A stretch of DNA of 64,000 nt from positions 1,204,001 to 1,268,000 of the forward strand of contig WPIO01000033.1 in NCBI GenBank assembly GCA_009760855.2, in the 5' to 3' direction. Position numbers and translations under genes: made by a program. Below are positions 1 to 17,126 of this stretch, piece after piece (positions within the stretch are counted from its first letter, which is position 1; every line of letters starts with the position of its first letter). Below the pieces are notes generated by a model. The model was not told the origin of the DNA. It was given only the letters and a program-made list of their open reading frames with translations, and searched no databases. This stretch comes from Cristatella mucedo. Lineage: Eukaryota > Bryozoa > Phylactolaemata > Cristatellidae.

Positions 1-4546
<4,546 letters not shown>

Positions 4547-4670
4547 TTCACACCACAAAGTCTTGCAGATCAATCCCCGGATGTATCCCTCCTTGTTTAT
4601 AGATATGGAGTACATTGTAAAATACTTTATATGTTGCACTTTTCTCTTGTCGGAAATCAGTATGGTAAAC

Positions 4671-4676
4671 AATAAA
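4671..4676 (+). terminator. DHX15 poly(A) signal
   Basis: Canonical AATAAA 125 bp downstream of the DHX15 stop codon, the only plus-strand copy nearby. Confidence 0.75.
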
Positions 4677-4689
4677 GCTGTATGTAGCC

Positions 4690-6057
4690 TGAAGTATAAT
4701 TAACCATTGTTGTTTACATAGGACTAACACAGCTGGGTTCTCGATCGGTCACTGTTAGATCTCAGGCAGCTTTTTAATGGCTTGCACCCTGTGCCTTTAA
4801 CCTGTAGATTTTTTATGACACTGGCTTGTCCAGCAAGGATTGTATTGCAAGCAGTTCACCGATTAACACATATTGTGTTGGATTCATTTTTGGCTGGCCA
4901 TGGTGTATGGTCCGTTTTGCCCTATATAACTTGCTCCACGGATATTCTTAAAGTGAAACTCACTTTTACGCCACAGAACAAGCGTACATGCATAACTAGC
5001 AACTTTTGGATCCATGTCTTAGACAGGCCTTGCACTGCCTTAGAGCTTGTATCCAGTTCTTTAATGACAACCGAGAGAGCTGAAGTGCACTGCAAGTGAT
5101 GGCAGCGAACTGCTGTTTTCACATACAGCCGTACCTAACAGCGCATGTCAGCAAAGCCATGATCCGCAAGAGGCAGTCAAATTTCATTTCAAACAGTTCA
5201 ACAACTTATTGCACAGCAAAGATACCAGGTATCATAAATAATAATAAATAGTCTTTATTAGTGCTTGCTTACACGGGATTGTTAGGGCAAACAGTATTAA
5301 CACGTTGGCCTTTCCAGCAAATTAATAATTTGCTAGGTGTGAAATAGATGTAAAAATTCTAAAAGACCGCTGGTCACTTCACGGCTCCTGTTGGGTAGCC
5401 CGCACGATTCGGCTGCTGACTTCCCGAGGGAGCATGCAAGCTAGTTGGTGCTCGCTCGCTGAGTGCACACTACAACGTCTAAGCATCATCGGTGCGATAG
5501 CATCCACACAACAGCTGGCAGCATCCAGCAGATGGCACACTCGCACTGCACGCAGGAGTATAAACAGTAACATCACAGCGAAAGCAGCCAGAATGCTTGA
5601 ATTTTTTTCATAGCAAAATATTACTTTTGGCTTGGCTATAACTTAGGAAGAGTACGAAAACGTAAGCTCTAAATCGATCCTAAATCGTATGGCTAAATGC
5701 ACAAACAAACAAATAAAATAGCACGGCCACCAAGCCGGTCCCGTGTCGGTGGCAAATAGAGCCTCACAGTGTCCTTTTGACACTTGAACCGCAATGGCGG
5801 TCTGCAAGACCGAGCAATCAATTTGCCAGGCAGAGCAGGGTCAGTCGGTGCTCGTGTGAGTATCGGCAGAAGCTGCGACATAGAACCGCTAAGGGAGTAG
5901 CCGGCCAGCTCCGGCAGCCATCCAATAAATAATCGTCGACCATATTAGTAAAAACAATGCACTAAACAAGTAGCATTGGCAATGGTCGAGCAAGTCATGG
6001 CGGCAGCCGCTGCACGCAGGCTAGCACAAAAAACGGTACAAGGCAGAGAGCTGCTGG
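4690..6057. other. Convergent intergenic stretch / ARID5B-like 3' UTR
   Basis: Between the DHX15 poly(A) signal and the stop codon of the minus-strand ARID5B-like gene. No coding similarity was seen. The right part is presumably 3' UTR of the ARID5B-like gene. An A/T-rich AATAATAAATA patch lies near 5235-5252. Confidence 0.5.
5254..5259 (-). terminator. Candidate poly(A) signal of the ARID5B-like gene
   Basis: TTTATT on the plus strand reads AATAAA on the minus strand, about 800 bp after the stop codon at 6058. It is the best canonical signal I see in the convergent interval, but nothing else supports its use. Confidence 0.35.
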
Positions 6058-9000
6058 TCAATGCTGCTTGGAGTAGGGATGAGTTGGCGGTGAGTGCACA
6101 TAGTGCTGCATCGTCAGCGGTGCGAAGGGCTTGCCTTGCGGCAGCGCCGTAATGGCCATTTGCAGTGCTGGTGGTGCTGCCGGTGAGGTGGTGGCGACCC
6201 TTGCGACGGTGCTGCATCCACCGAGAGATGCAGTGAGCCGTGCTGCCGACGCCTGCACGGATGCATCAGCAAGCTGGTCACCCGCGGCAGAACCTCCGCT
6301 GCTGCAAGCCGTTCTGCTTGCCACTTGTTGCAATGACGCAGTGCAGTCGCCCAGCCCGAGTTGGTAGGAATCTAATGGCTGATGGCTCGGCTTGGGAGCT
6401 GAGATCACCGGCTTTGGCGATGATGACACGTAGGGCTACAGCAGCAGAGCACGTGACCGCTGGGATTTAGCAGCGAGGTTGGCGGCTCAAGCAGCACATC
6501 GGAAATGGAAACGGCATGAGCACCGAGGCATGAGCGCAGCTGCACCGCAAGGTGCAAGCAAGCTCAGCGGGTGTGCAGGGGGGAGGGTGGTGTGATGGCG
6601 TATCACAAGCAAGTTCGAGGTTGCATCTTCTGAGCTGCTGTTGTCGGTCGGCAGCACAGCAAAAGTACCAACAAAAAAGCTCCACAAGGAGGGGCAACAA
6701 TATCAGATAAACGTCTAATAACCTACATAACGTCTGCAGCCACACAATCATCTGATCGCGACCACACCTGAGGGGCACATAACCTGAAGGCGATCGATCT
6801 TGGGGTAATAATAATAATAATAATAATTACTTGATAAAGCGCCCTCAGAGAACTTAATCTCTCTCTAGGCGCTTTACATTTGCTGTAAAGTTAAATGCAA
6901 TGGAATGGTAAGTAAAATCATGCTTGAAAAACAAAATGAATAGCATGGTTAGGGGTGACATGCACAGGGTCAGCATGCAAATGTGGTTAGTGGCAGCATG
7001 CACAGTGTCAGCACGCATAAGCACATCAAGGACGAATCATAGGGACCCACTAAATGCTGTCCTAAATAGGTGTGTTTTTAGGTTCCTTTTAAATGTGGTC
7101 AGGTCAGGGGATGTTCTGACGCAGGTCGGGAGGGAGTTCCAGGCTTTGGGAGCATATGAACTAAATGCACGGTCTCCAAAGGATTTAAGGTTTGTATGAG
7201 GTATTTCTAGACTGTTGGATTCCGAAAAGCGGGTGGTACGATGCTTGGCCTGATGGGGTAGTATATCTGACAGATCGGCTGGAGCCATAGAATGAAGGGA
7301 CCTAAAAGTGAGCGACAAAATCTTGAAGTCAATCCGTTGCTTGACTGGTAGCCAGTGCAGGTCGACGAGAAGTGAAGTAATGTAGCAACTGCGACGCATG
7401 GGTAGTGCTTAAATGGTTACCCCTTTCAGCACTTCCTCTCCACAGTCGAGCATGCCTGCCTCTGTAACTGCACACACTCAATCGACCTGCACTGGCCGGC
7501 AATACGAGGCCTTGAATGTATGCTAGCCTCCTCAAGCAAAAACATTGCCAATAGCGATCTGATGATGCAGGGGAGGTTGAAAAAGAACAAGTCCAGGATT
7601 TTAGCATCTGGAGAGGGAACGCTAATGTATGGCCATTAGATTCATATTCTAAACGACCTGTCACTGGATGCTATCATTATCAGCTCCATTGTCAAGTCTG
7701 TGCCAACTTTCTTTTTGTAGCATGACAAAACCTCTTAGATGCAAGTGAACATCAAAATTAATTCATGCTATGAAGACTTCGGTCATTCTCCTTACAAGTG
7801 TTCGTGCTATGTACAATAAGATAAGTGGGTATGAGGCACTCGAACTAATGGCTCGGCCTTCAACAAATTGAGGTCGGTCAAGCGTTCAACTTGACCTTGT
7901 CGAACACCTTAACCATGTGGCCAAACCAGATCAGCCAAGCTGGTCTGTCATGAACTTGCAACTACATTCAAACATATCGTTTTTTTTCTGACCTGAACCA
8001 GCTCCCCATCATCGACTTCAAACCTTAGTCACTCACTTTTAGATCCTTCCATTCATTTGCTCGAGCTTACTTATCTAAAGTACTTAATAGCATGCCCCAA
8101 GCACAACCTGCTCCTGGTCGTTTAGCTGTTCAGCTAGCCAACTACAACCCATTGGAGACTGAACCTCCACACATTGGAGACATAACCTTCACCATAGCTT
8201 GCTGAGTGTTACTGTGTGCTCAGACGCTTTTAAATTTTATATGGCTTCACACAGCAAGTTATTAATTTACATTGTAAAGTCAGTGCCATTTACCATAACA
8301 AGGCAGTGCAAGCATGCACTAACAAACGACTATTTATTATTGATGTTACTGTTGATGAGCAGTAGGTTTTTGAACTCCCCAAAATGGAGCTGGACCTAAT
8401 ACCAATTCATGTAAAGCCTGGAACTCCTCACCGACTGGCACCACATCATACCCCGATTTCACAAAATTTAAGCAAACACGAAACCCGTTTTCTACTGGCA
8501 CTTGCTTCGTCGATGAAAACAATCCCCGAAGTGATTATTTATGCATGCTACAATTATGTGCGTAATTGTCACTCGTCAGCTGACATACTTCTTTTTTTTA
8601 ATGCCATGAATGAGATTTCGTTCTCTTGGGACCCTATGAAATGCTGTGGAGCTACTATTGTAATCTGGTGTAATCCTTTATAGCGAGCTCAATCTTCGTC
8701 CATTGCATTTATCCAGGAATTAAGTAAGGGACTCCTTAAGTATTTATAACTGCAATATATAACTCCCCCTTCCTCACTCGCTCAACTCGCCAAGTACGAC
8801 ATTCATGTCCAGTGCAGTGCAGTGCAGTGCAGTGCAGTGCGGACATTGACAGCGCCATGAGCCGCTTTGGACGGCAAGCTACTCACGCTGTACAGAGTGG
8901 CTGCCATTGCTGCAGCCAGTGTCGGCAGGCCACCAGGCTTCAGACACGGCCCGCCACTGCCACCGTCTGACTGGCTGCTTAAGTAGAAGGGGGCCCCCGA

Positions 9001-12000
9001 GGCAGAGTAGGCGCTTCGACCAGCTGCCGGTGCCACGACCACAGCCTCCTGCTCCTTGGACTGGTGCTGCTTCCGAGGCGGCGACCTGCCTCTGCCGAGC
9101 AGCGATGCCACCACTGCCGGCTGAAGAGGCGTAGTAGTGACCGCTCTCGGGGCAGCTTTGCACGTCAAGTCGAGTGGCACGTCACTGCCAGCTCCTCCGA
9201 AACCAGCCTGCCTCTGATGCCCGGCCCTCACTGCTCGGCAGCTGCCGTCGGCCACAGTGGCAACTGCAGCCGCAGCGCCGAGCCGAGAGCGCTTGGCCGA
9301 CTGGGCGTCTGGCCGCTGTGCCCTACGTTCGGCCGTGGAAAAGTAAGGCAGAGGCAGACCGCTTTGGCTGGCAGTGCAGCCCACGGTGGTCGCCGGCGCC
9401 GCCACCAGCACCAGCTGATGCTGCTGCGGCCAAGCGAGTGCGCGACCGTGCGCATCTGCCAGTGACGCTTCCGGCCGCCGAGGGCGGGGCAGCTCCATGC
9501 CCTTGTGACGGCCGAAGATGAGGCTGCTGGATGAGGCAGTGAGCAGCTGCTCGCGTGTTGCAGCCGCCAGCAGCTGCCCGGTGGCGGTCGTCAGCAGGAC
9601 GCGGCCGTCGGACGACGGCGCTCGGTCGCCACTCCCCACGGCTCCGCCTCCATGGGGGTGGTAATGGTGGAGCAGGTGATGGCGCTGCTGCTGCTGCTGC
9701 TGCTTTCCCGACGTCGTTGCTGGCAGCAGGCTGCCGGCCGGCATCGATGCCGTGCGCAGCACAGCCTCGAGAAGCTGCCGTTCACCGGGCTGCCGCCCCG
9801 ACCGGTCGTGCTCCGACCCGGGCGCTGCCGCACCGCCCGGCAGTGGCGGAGTGGTGATGGCGTGGCAGGTCATCGGCCAGACGTCGGGCGCTGTGATGCC
9901 GCCTCTGCTGCCGTCCTGTTGCCCCGAGGTTACCGTGCTCAGCACGGCGGCATGCTGCCGCTTCGCTGGCTGCCGCTGCTGGTGTTCAGCAACGACTCTG
10001 CCGCCCTGGCTAGTGTCTGTGGTTCCCTCGGCAACACCCTGAGAGCCGGTGGAGGCTCCACCGCCGTCCTTTGCCAAGCACTGGCCAGCCGCATGCGGCA
10101 GCAGCTGCTGCTGCCGAGCTGCTGATGCTGCTGCTGCCGTGCGGTGGTCCGCGAACGTCGATGGCTGCAAGAAAGAGTGCTCGAGTCCAATGGCCGGCAT
10201 ATCCTGGTGTGTCGGATCGAACGGCCACCACAGCCGCTCGAGCAGGGGCGCCGAGGAAGGCTCGACGCGTGGGGTTCGTGGCATGACACGACCATCATCG
10301 ATAACGATTGCAGCCATTGAGTCCTGATTGGAGCAGCTACGATCGAGCTTCGCACGACCGCTATATGCTTAGCTGTGCAACCGCCCTTTTTTCTTTACCC
10401 GACAAAAACAGGCCGCGGAAGGGAGAGGCAGCAGCAGCACCACGGCAGCTGCGCCAGCTGTTACCTGGGCAGGCAGGGCCTTGGGTTTATGCAACGACTG
10501 GGAAAACCCTGACGAAGCTTTTGAGTTTGAAGAGGCCGCCACGCTGGCCGACCTGCTGCTGCTGCCAGCTGATCTGAGATGCTCCTCGAACGGCAGCAGC
10601 AACCTGGGCGGCAAGGAATCGGTGAGATGCGTCAAGCAGCCTAGCAACTGTGCCTCGCCACCATGCAACCAAGAGAGGAATTTCACTCTAGGAGAAAAGC
10701 CGCGAGAGTGCCGCCACACGCTGCCGCACCATTCAAGAACGCCATGCCGATTGATTAAGACTGTACGCGAGGGTAGCGAATCTCGAAACGATTTTTGCTG
10801 CCCTAGATGTGGGGTGGCGAGTACAGCTTGAGAGAGGCACTGCACCTGTTGCATCCTTAACGTGAGAACACTTTCAGAAAGAGGACATATACCATTCAGA
10901 GTTAGCAAGCTCCAGTTATTGGGGCAGGACAATGACTAAGGACTACCAGCATGGCCCAACTAATCGCCCTGGTTTGGCTGAGGGGTTAGATGCTTGCCTT
11001 TGACGGCCAATGTCGTGGCTAGAGCCCAAGAGTAGATAGAGGATTAAGTTCTCTTAGGGCGGTATATATATGAATCATCACATAATTATATTTATAATAA
11101 GGGTGTCGAATAGGAGTGATGATGGCAACAGCAGAGACAGGAGCCGAGACAGGCTCACGAGCGATCTCATCCGAGCTTTGGCCTTCACTGTCGCTAGACT
11201 CGCCTTCACTGTACATCGAGCTGCCATACTGGGAGTTGATACAAGAATTCAGTCAGCCAAGGACGCTGTCAATGAATGGCACGGCTGCAGTGTCGAAGTT
11301 CAGTTTGGCGACCCTGATCATCTGCCACGTCTTCTCAAGGGGCTTTGCGAATAGGCACAGCACCCTATTGAGGCTGAGGCTGTTCATGCACGGTTCGGCA
11401 ATCAGGATTCGGCTATAAGCAGCAGGCTTGATTAACCGATGCACCAAGGCGTTTGAGCATTCCCTGATTTCTCGAGTGCTCCTCTTCTCACGAATGCATG
11501 GCTGAAACCTGCGGCAGATGGCTGTGCCCTGGCCGCAGTCGCCGAGGGCCTTGGACACGAATGGCTGCATGCGGCACAGGAGAGACGGCGCCGAGCCGAC
11601 GGCTCGCTTCCCTGCCTCATTTCTATACTTGTAGGACTGCCCCGCCATTATTTTAGCTGGTGTGAAGCTATTACATTAAAAAAAATAGGAAATTTGCTGC
11701 GTATGAGGAGCCGAGAGAAGCATGTGCCTACCGTTCGTAGTGCTTGCGGGTGCACGTTGCAGCGCTGGTGCTACCCGGGTTACCACCGATCTTGTCATGC
11801 AGCACCTTCCACATGCGCTTCGAGCAGATCTAGGCAGTAGACACAGAGCAGCCAATCGTAGCCCTGCGGTACGAGAAATGCTGAAAAGCAGACACCGAGC
11901 AAGCGAGCAGCAAGCAGTACCTGCTTATATCCACCGAGTTTCTCTGCGGTCTTGTAGAAGGCATACAAGTCGACTGCAGGAGAAGATCGATATACTGTAT

Positions 12001-12989
12001 ATGGATGTGCTCGGCATGAACATAAGAGTATGTGACACACACACACACACTCCAATAAACAAAAAAAATGCACGCGACTGCTGCAGAAGCTGCTGCTGCA
12101 GAGGCCCAGTCTTGGTAATGCACTGCGATTGAAAAGACACGACGATGCAGTGGCAAGGAATGCAAAATACAGCTTCGAGTGCTGGCGATATCGTAGGGAA
12201 TGGAGTCGTAGTGAAAGTGCTATTACCACTGCATGTACTCCTTAGCTTGTCCATAACTCATGTTGAGGAGCGAATGTCTTCTCTCTCAAGCGCACACAAA
12301 CACGAACACACAAGCATACGTGCAAGCGTGCGTGCACACACACACGTACGTTCACACACACACACGTACGTTCACCTACGTTCACCAACGTTCACTTACA
12401 TACACAGTTATACACACGTATTGCTGGTAGTGGACACCTGTAATTCACAGCTGCTGCTGCTCAGGGGGGTTCTGTTTCGCCCTAAATTTCTCTTCGGAGA
12501 TTTCAATTTGATTTGAAAGATAGGCAACTATATTGGAACAGCAGCACTGCATCTTGCTAATAGCGACCGTTGTCTGTGTACTATATTTTTTGCTATGGTG
12601 AGTACTTTAAAAGGTTTAGATGGCATTGTCAATACTGACTATTAAGTCAAATTGCAGTCTGGCAATAAAATGCTGATTTTTAAACTCATGTACGATACAA
12701 TCATAATTGGTCTGATCTCCCTGGCCATGGGTTCGATTCTGAAGGACATTACGACATATACCTTTATATATTTCCGATTCTGGGATGGCCCTTTGTGGTG
12801 TTTAGGACAACTATTACCTCATTGGTTTGGCCTTGTGGTTAAGGTTTAGGTTTAGCCTTAAGTTTTAGTCTTAAGGACCGAGGTCAAGGTAGATGCATCT
12901 GATGACCGAGGTCATGGGCTCGAGCCCTTCGGCTTCTGTGCAGTGCCAGGATAGAGATTTAAGTTCTCTTAGAGCGTTATACAATTGGA

Positions 12990-13086
<97 letters not shown>

Positions 13087-15423
13087 CATGCATCTGGCTG
13101 ACCGAACCTTTAATGTGGCCGAGCCACTAGCTTACATTCAATACCTATCGGGAAACTGTATGAGGTGCTTTGCCTATTGTCACACCTGGACGGCTAGCGA
13201 CTAATTGCATTACCTCCAGTGGTCATCATACACCACTGGGCAGCTTCAGGGCTGCTCGGTGAACGGCTTAAATCAACTTCTCGGCTGTCAGCCAACCAGC
13301 CGCCATCCTTTGGCCACACCCAGGGTTAGATATCGGCTTGCTTGCTTGCTCGACCTCTGTACATGGAATTCTTAGGCATGTTCTCCCTACTGTATTTCCG
13401 TTACCTATGTAGATGTCGTACAGCTCGAAATCTCCTAGGCACGTTCTCCCTACTGTATTTTCTTGCCGGGTATGCTTACGTAACGACTACGGTCTGGGAT
13501 CAAGAAAGCCTTTTGTGACGGTGATCGAATGCATAGGCTAGATAACCAACCGGCTGCCTGGAGGCAAAGAATATTAACTCTTGGATGGAGAGCATTCATC
13601 TACAGAAGGGAAATAAAGAAGGGCTGGCTAAAGGCACAGCTAAACGATAAAAGTCGGAGGTCACCCCAAGAGTAAGTAGTTCATTTTTAGATACCGCAGG
13701 AATAAGTAATAATAATAATAATAATAATATTGCACTTGATAAAGTGCCCTCAGAGAACTTAATCTCTTTCTAGGCGCTTTACATTTGCTGCAAAGTGATA
13801 CGCAATAGAATAGTAAGTAAAATCATGCTTGAAAAACAAACAAAATGAATAACATGGTTAGGGGTTACATGCACTGGGTCAGCATGCAAATGTGGTTAGT
13901 GGCAGCATGAACAGTGTCAGCACGCATAAGCACATTGAGGACGAATCACAAGGACCCACTAAATGCTGTCCTAAATAGGTATGTTTTAAGTAGTTCAGGT
14001 AGATAAGTCGGAGCGAGAAAATGGAGAGATTTTGTAGTCGATGCAGTGCTTGATGTGAAGCCAGTGCAGCAGGTCTAGGATAATTGATGTAAAGCAACAG
14101 ATGCACCGCTCACATCGACAAGCAAGCCTAGTGGGCAAGCTTTGTAATATCTGTGAGCTTCTTATTGTGCAGGCTGGCAGACCTGTCAAGTGAAAGTTAT
14201 AGAAGGCAAGATAGATACCATTATTGCATGGACTAATTTGCCTGTAACCTGTGTAAACAATTAAAGTTTAGACTGATTCAACAGCTTTGCTTTCACTCGC
14301 GCGAACGCACACACACACACACAACCGTGCACCCAACCACATATTCAAACACAAGAGTACTTAAAAGGGCTGGGAAATCCTTGTGTCAAGCTGCTATCCG
14401 GTCAGCCGATTCGACGAGCCAATGAATTGGCCAGGTTTTGGCGAGCTGTTCCAACCAACTGCAGCTTTAGTCGACCAAAAAAACCTGCTCGAGAGAGAGA
14501 GAGAGAGACGATGAGATACAGTTCTGGGCTTTAAGTGAGTGTTTCTACCTATCCCACAGACGCTTAGTAGGGTTGAGACCAGGTGATTGGCTCGGCCAGC
14601 TAAGGACTTGGACACCCAAATCTGCAATGAATTGCTTTGTCGTCTTTGCACTGGGCTTTGGGTCATTATCCATTTGCCAAACATAGTCTTCCCTCACAAG
14701 AACTAGGTCACAGAGCAACCCAACATTTTGGACGAAGTCTATGAACATGTTCTATCCATAATCCCATTAATTCGGAAAAGCATTTCAACGCAGTAAGCCA
14801 AAAACGCTACCAATCAAGCACACTTCCACTACCACACTTGAGCGTAGATTGTAAGCACAAAGGATTACTAAATCCTTCATAGAAGCGCACCAGAAATTAA
14901 ATTGCCTTTGGCTGCTAAAGGCAAAATGCTGGCATCAGCTATCGTTTGTTACAATTAAACACTTTTTTTTACAATTAATGTATTAAGTTAAATACATGGT
15001 GGCACCATGGTCTCATTCTAAATGTTTTGATATTTTAATTCACCTATGGTTTATGCATTTCAAACTGCTCCACTGCACAAATAAATGACTGTCATTTAAG
15101 AACCATTCTGCACATTGCACAATTGAGTCAAGTACTTAAAAAATCATATCTTAAGAAAAGACACTAGTACACACAAGATAACCTACAAGAGATACGATGT
15201 CTACTTATGGGCACTACAAACAAATGGGTTGAACTACATACCTTTTTTGAAACCAAGCGATGGAATGCGATGAATTGGCGTGCCCCGATCCTTCATGAAG
15301 CTGTATATGGCTTTAAGGAAGGGACCCTCTGCACGAAGTATTGCCTCACTGATGACACCTTTTCTAGGTCGCCCCCGTTTTGGCTGAAACAGAAATGAAA
15401 GTTATATAATAATAATAACAATA

Positions 15424-15459
<36 letters not shown>

Positions 15460-17090
15460 GCATGCCTTTGTAGAGCACACTAAGAGAACCGAATATATAT
15501 CCAGACGCTTTCTTTAAAACTTGCTGCACGAGGAGCAATAACCAAGAGTGAATTACATGCAGTATATCCATGCTTAGACAAGCCCACATAAGCACACACA
15601 AGGAGACAGTCACGGCCAAAGGCTAGTAGGGTTCATGATTAGTAGCATGCACTAAATCATCCACAGGTAACACGCTCAAAGTACAGAGGAATACAGACCC
15701 GGGTACCACTCGGCTGCCATAGAACAGTGTGTTGCTCTTGCATTTAGTCATAATGTGCACAGCTTCAGAGCACAAGCACACAAGAGACCATTCATTCGGT
15801 CAGAGCAGAGGCTCCGAGAAACAGGCAGGATTCCAGTTTCTTTTGGATGTCATCAAATCAGGATATGACACGACGTCAGTGGGTAGTGAGTTCCAGACTT
15901 TGGGAGCATAGCGACTGAAGGCATGGTCTCCAAGAGATTTGAAGTTAGTCAGGAGCATAACAAAACGACCAGAGTCGGAACAACTGGTGGTGCGATTGGA
16001 GGCTGGATTTTAAACTAATTCAGATAGGTAGCCTGGAGCAAGACAATGGAGGGACCAAAAGTGTCAGACTCGTGAAGTCGATATACTGCATGATGGGCAG
16101 CCAGCCGAGAAGATTGATGAGAAGTAGTACAAAGTGGCAGACTGCCAAAAGCTGCAACAGCTGACGACAATACGTCTCTAACAAAATGAATCGCTTACTT
16201 AAGCAGTGCCGGTGCACAGTCCCAGCAATAGAGCTGCTTAGTTAGGTGCCAAAGGCAACGGCAGCTCAGTCGTATAAACCATTTATGTGCTGCAGCACGT
16301 CATTCGGAAAGTAGACAAGATGATACAAACAATCAGAGGCAATTATCGTCAAAACGCCCAAGCATTGGGTAGAACTGAGCCCCATAGGTCTTAGCACAGG
16401 GTAAGATGATCGCTTCTTACGACCCAGGTCGGGGGGGGGGGGGCTTGAATCCTGCAGTGGGCGATTCTTCATTGCCCACTGCAAGCGGTGATCATAGCCG
16501 TTAAGGCTCTTCTTCCACTGTATAAATGAGCCGGTTAAATCAGCTCAGCAAGGCATAGCATAGCCGTGGTCAAGTGTCCTGAGCACCCACTCTTGAGCTT
16601 TAAACACAAGAGACGGCTGCCTATAGAGATTAATGACCAAAATCTGCTTACAGGCCTGGAAAATATGCTTGCACACCAATGTATTTGTCAAATTTTGGGG
16701 AAATCTGGGGCTCAAAGCCGCTAGATGTAAGAAAGTAGAGAGTAACAAGAATGTGACAATGTGGCACCACTTAAACCACTGGAACCTTGTTAACAGAGCT
16801 GTTACATGGATCCAACGTACCCATCTTACTGGCAAGCCAGGCAAAGTTTTCTAGAAACAGTCCATAGTCAATACCAATGGACTCATATCCAACGGCGATA
16901 GATTGACATGTAGTTATTTCTACCAAATACCATGATCTATTAGGAAAGATGCCGACCTGCTATGCATACAGTCAACAATGGAGAATGTGACATAAGTGAC
17001 TACCGACATAACAGAAAAAAACCGGCTATGAGACATTTGAGGGAGCTCTCTCCTCTGTGTCCGTCTGTCTGTCTGTCCGTCCGTCCGTCC

Positions 17091-17126
<36 letters not shown>

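Noticed and set aside
8907-9521. Plus-strand ORFs of 75-133 codons over the ARID5B-like exon 9
   Set aside because: Shadows of the GC-rich minus-strand exon; no splice context or similarity.
10369-10932. 187-codon minus-strand ORF as an independent gene
   Set aside because: Only 10603-10465 is coding: it is exon 8 of the ARID5B-like gene with conserved LLLPFEEHLR. The remainder is intron sequence on both sides.
11795-12229. 144-codon minus-strand ORF as a single protein
   Set aside because: Two real ARID exons (11973-11921, 11829-11732) lie here, but the first is only part of this frame and the second is read in another frame. The rest is intron.
13021-13204. 103-codon plus-strand ORF encoding THTHTH repeats
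   Set aside because: A translation of the (CA)n microsatellite.
14400-14750. Functional Tc1 transposase
   Set aside because: The third catalytic Asp is replaced, the frame breaks after it and the DNA-binding half is absent.
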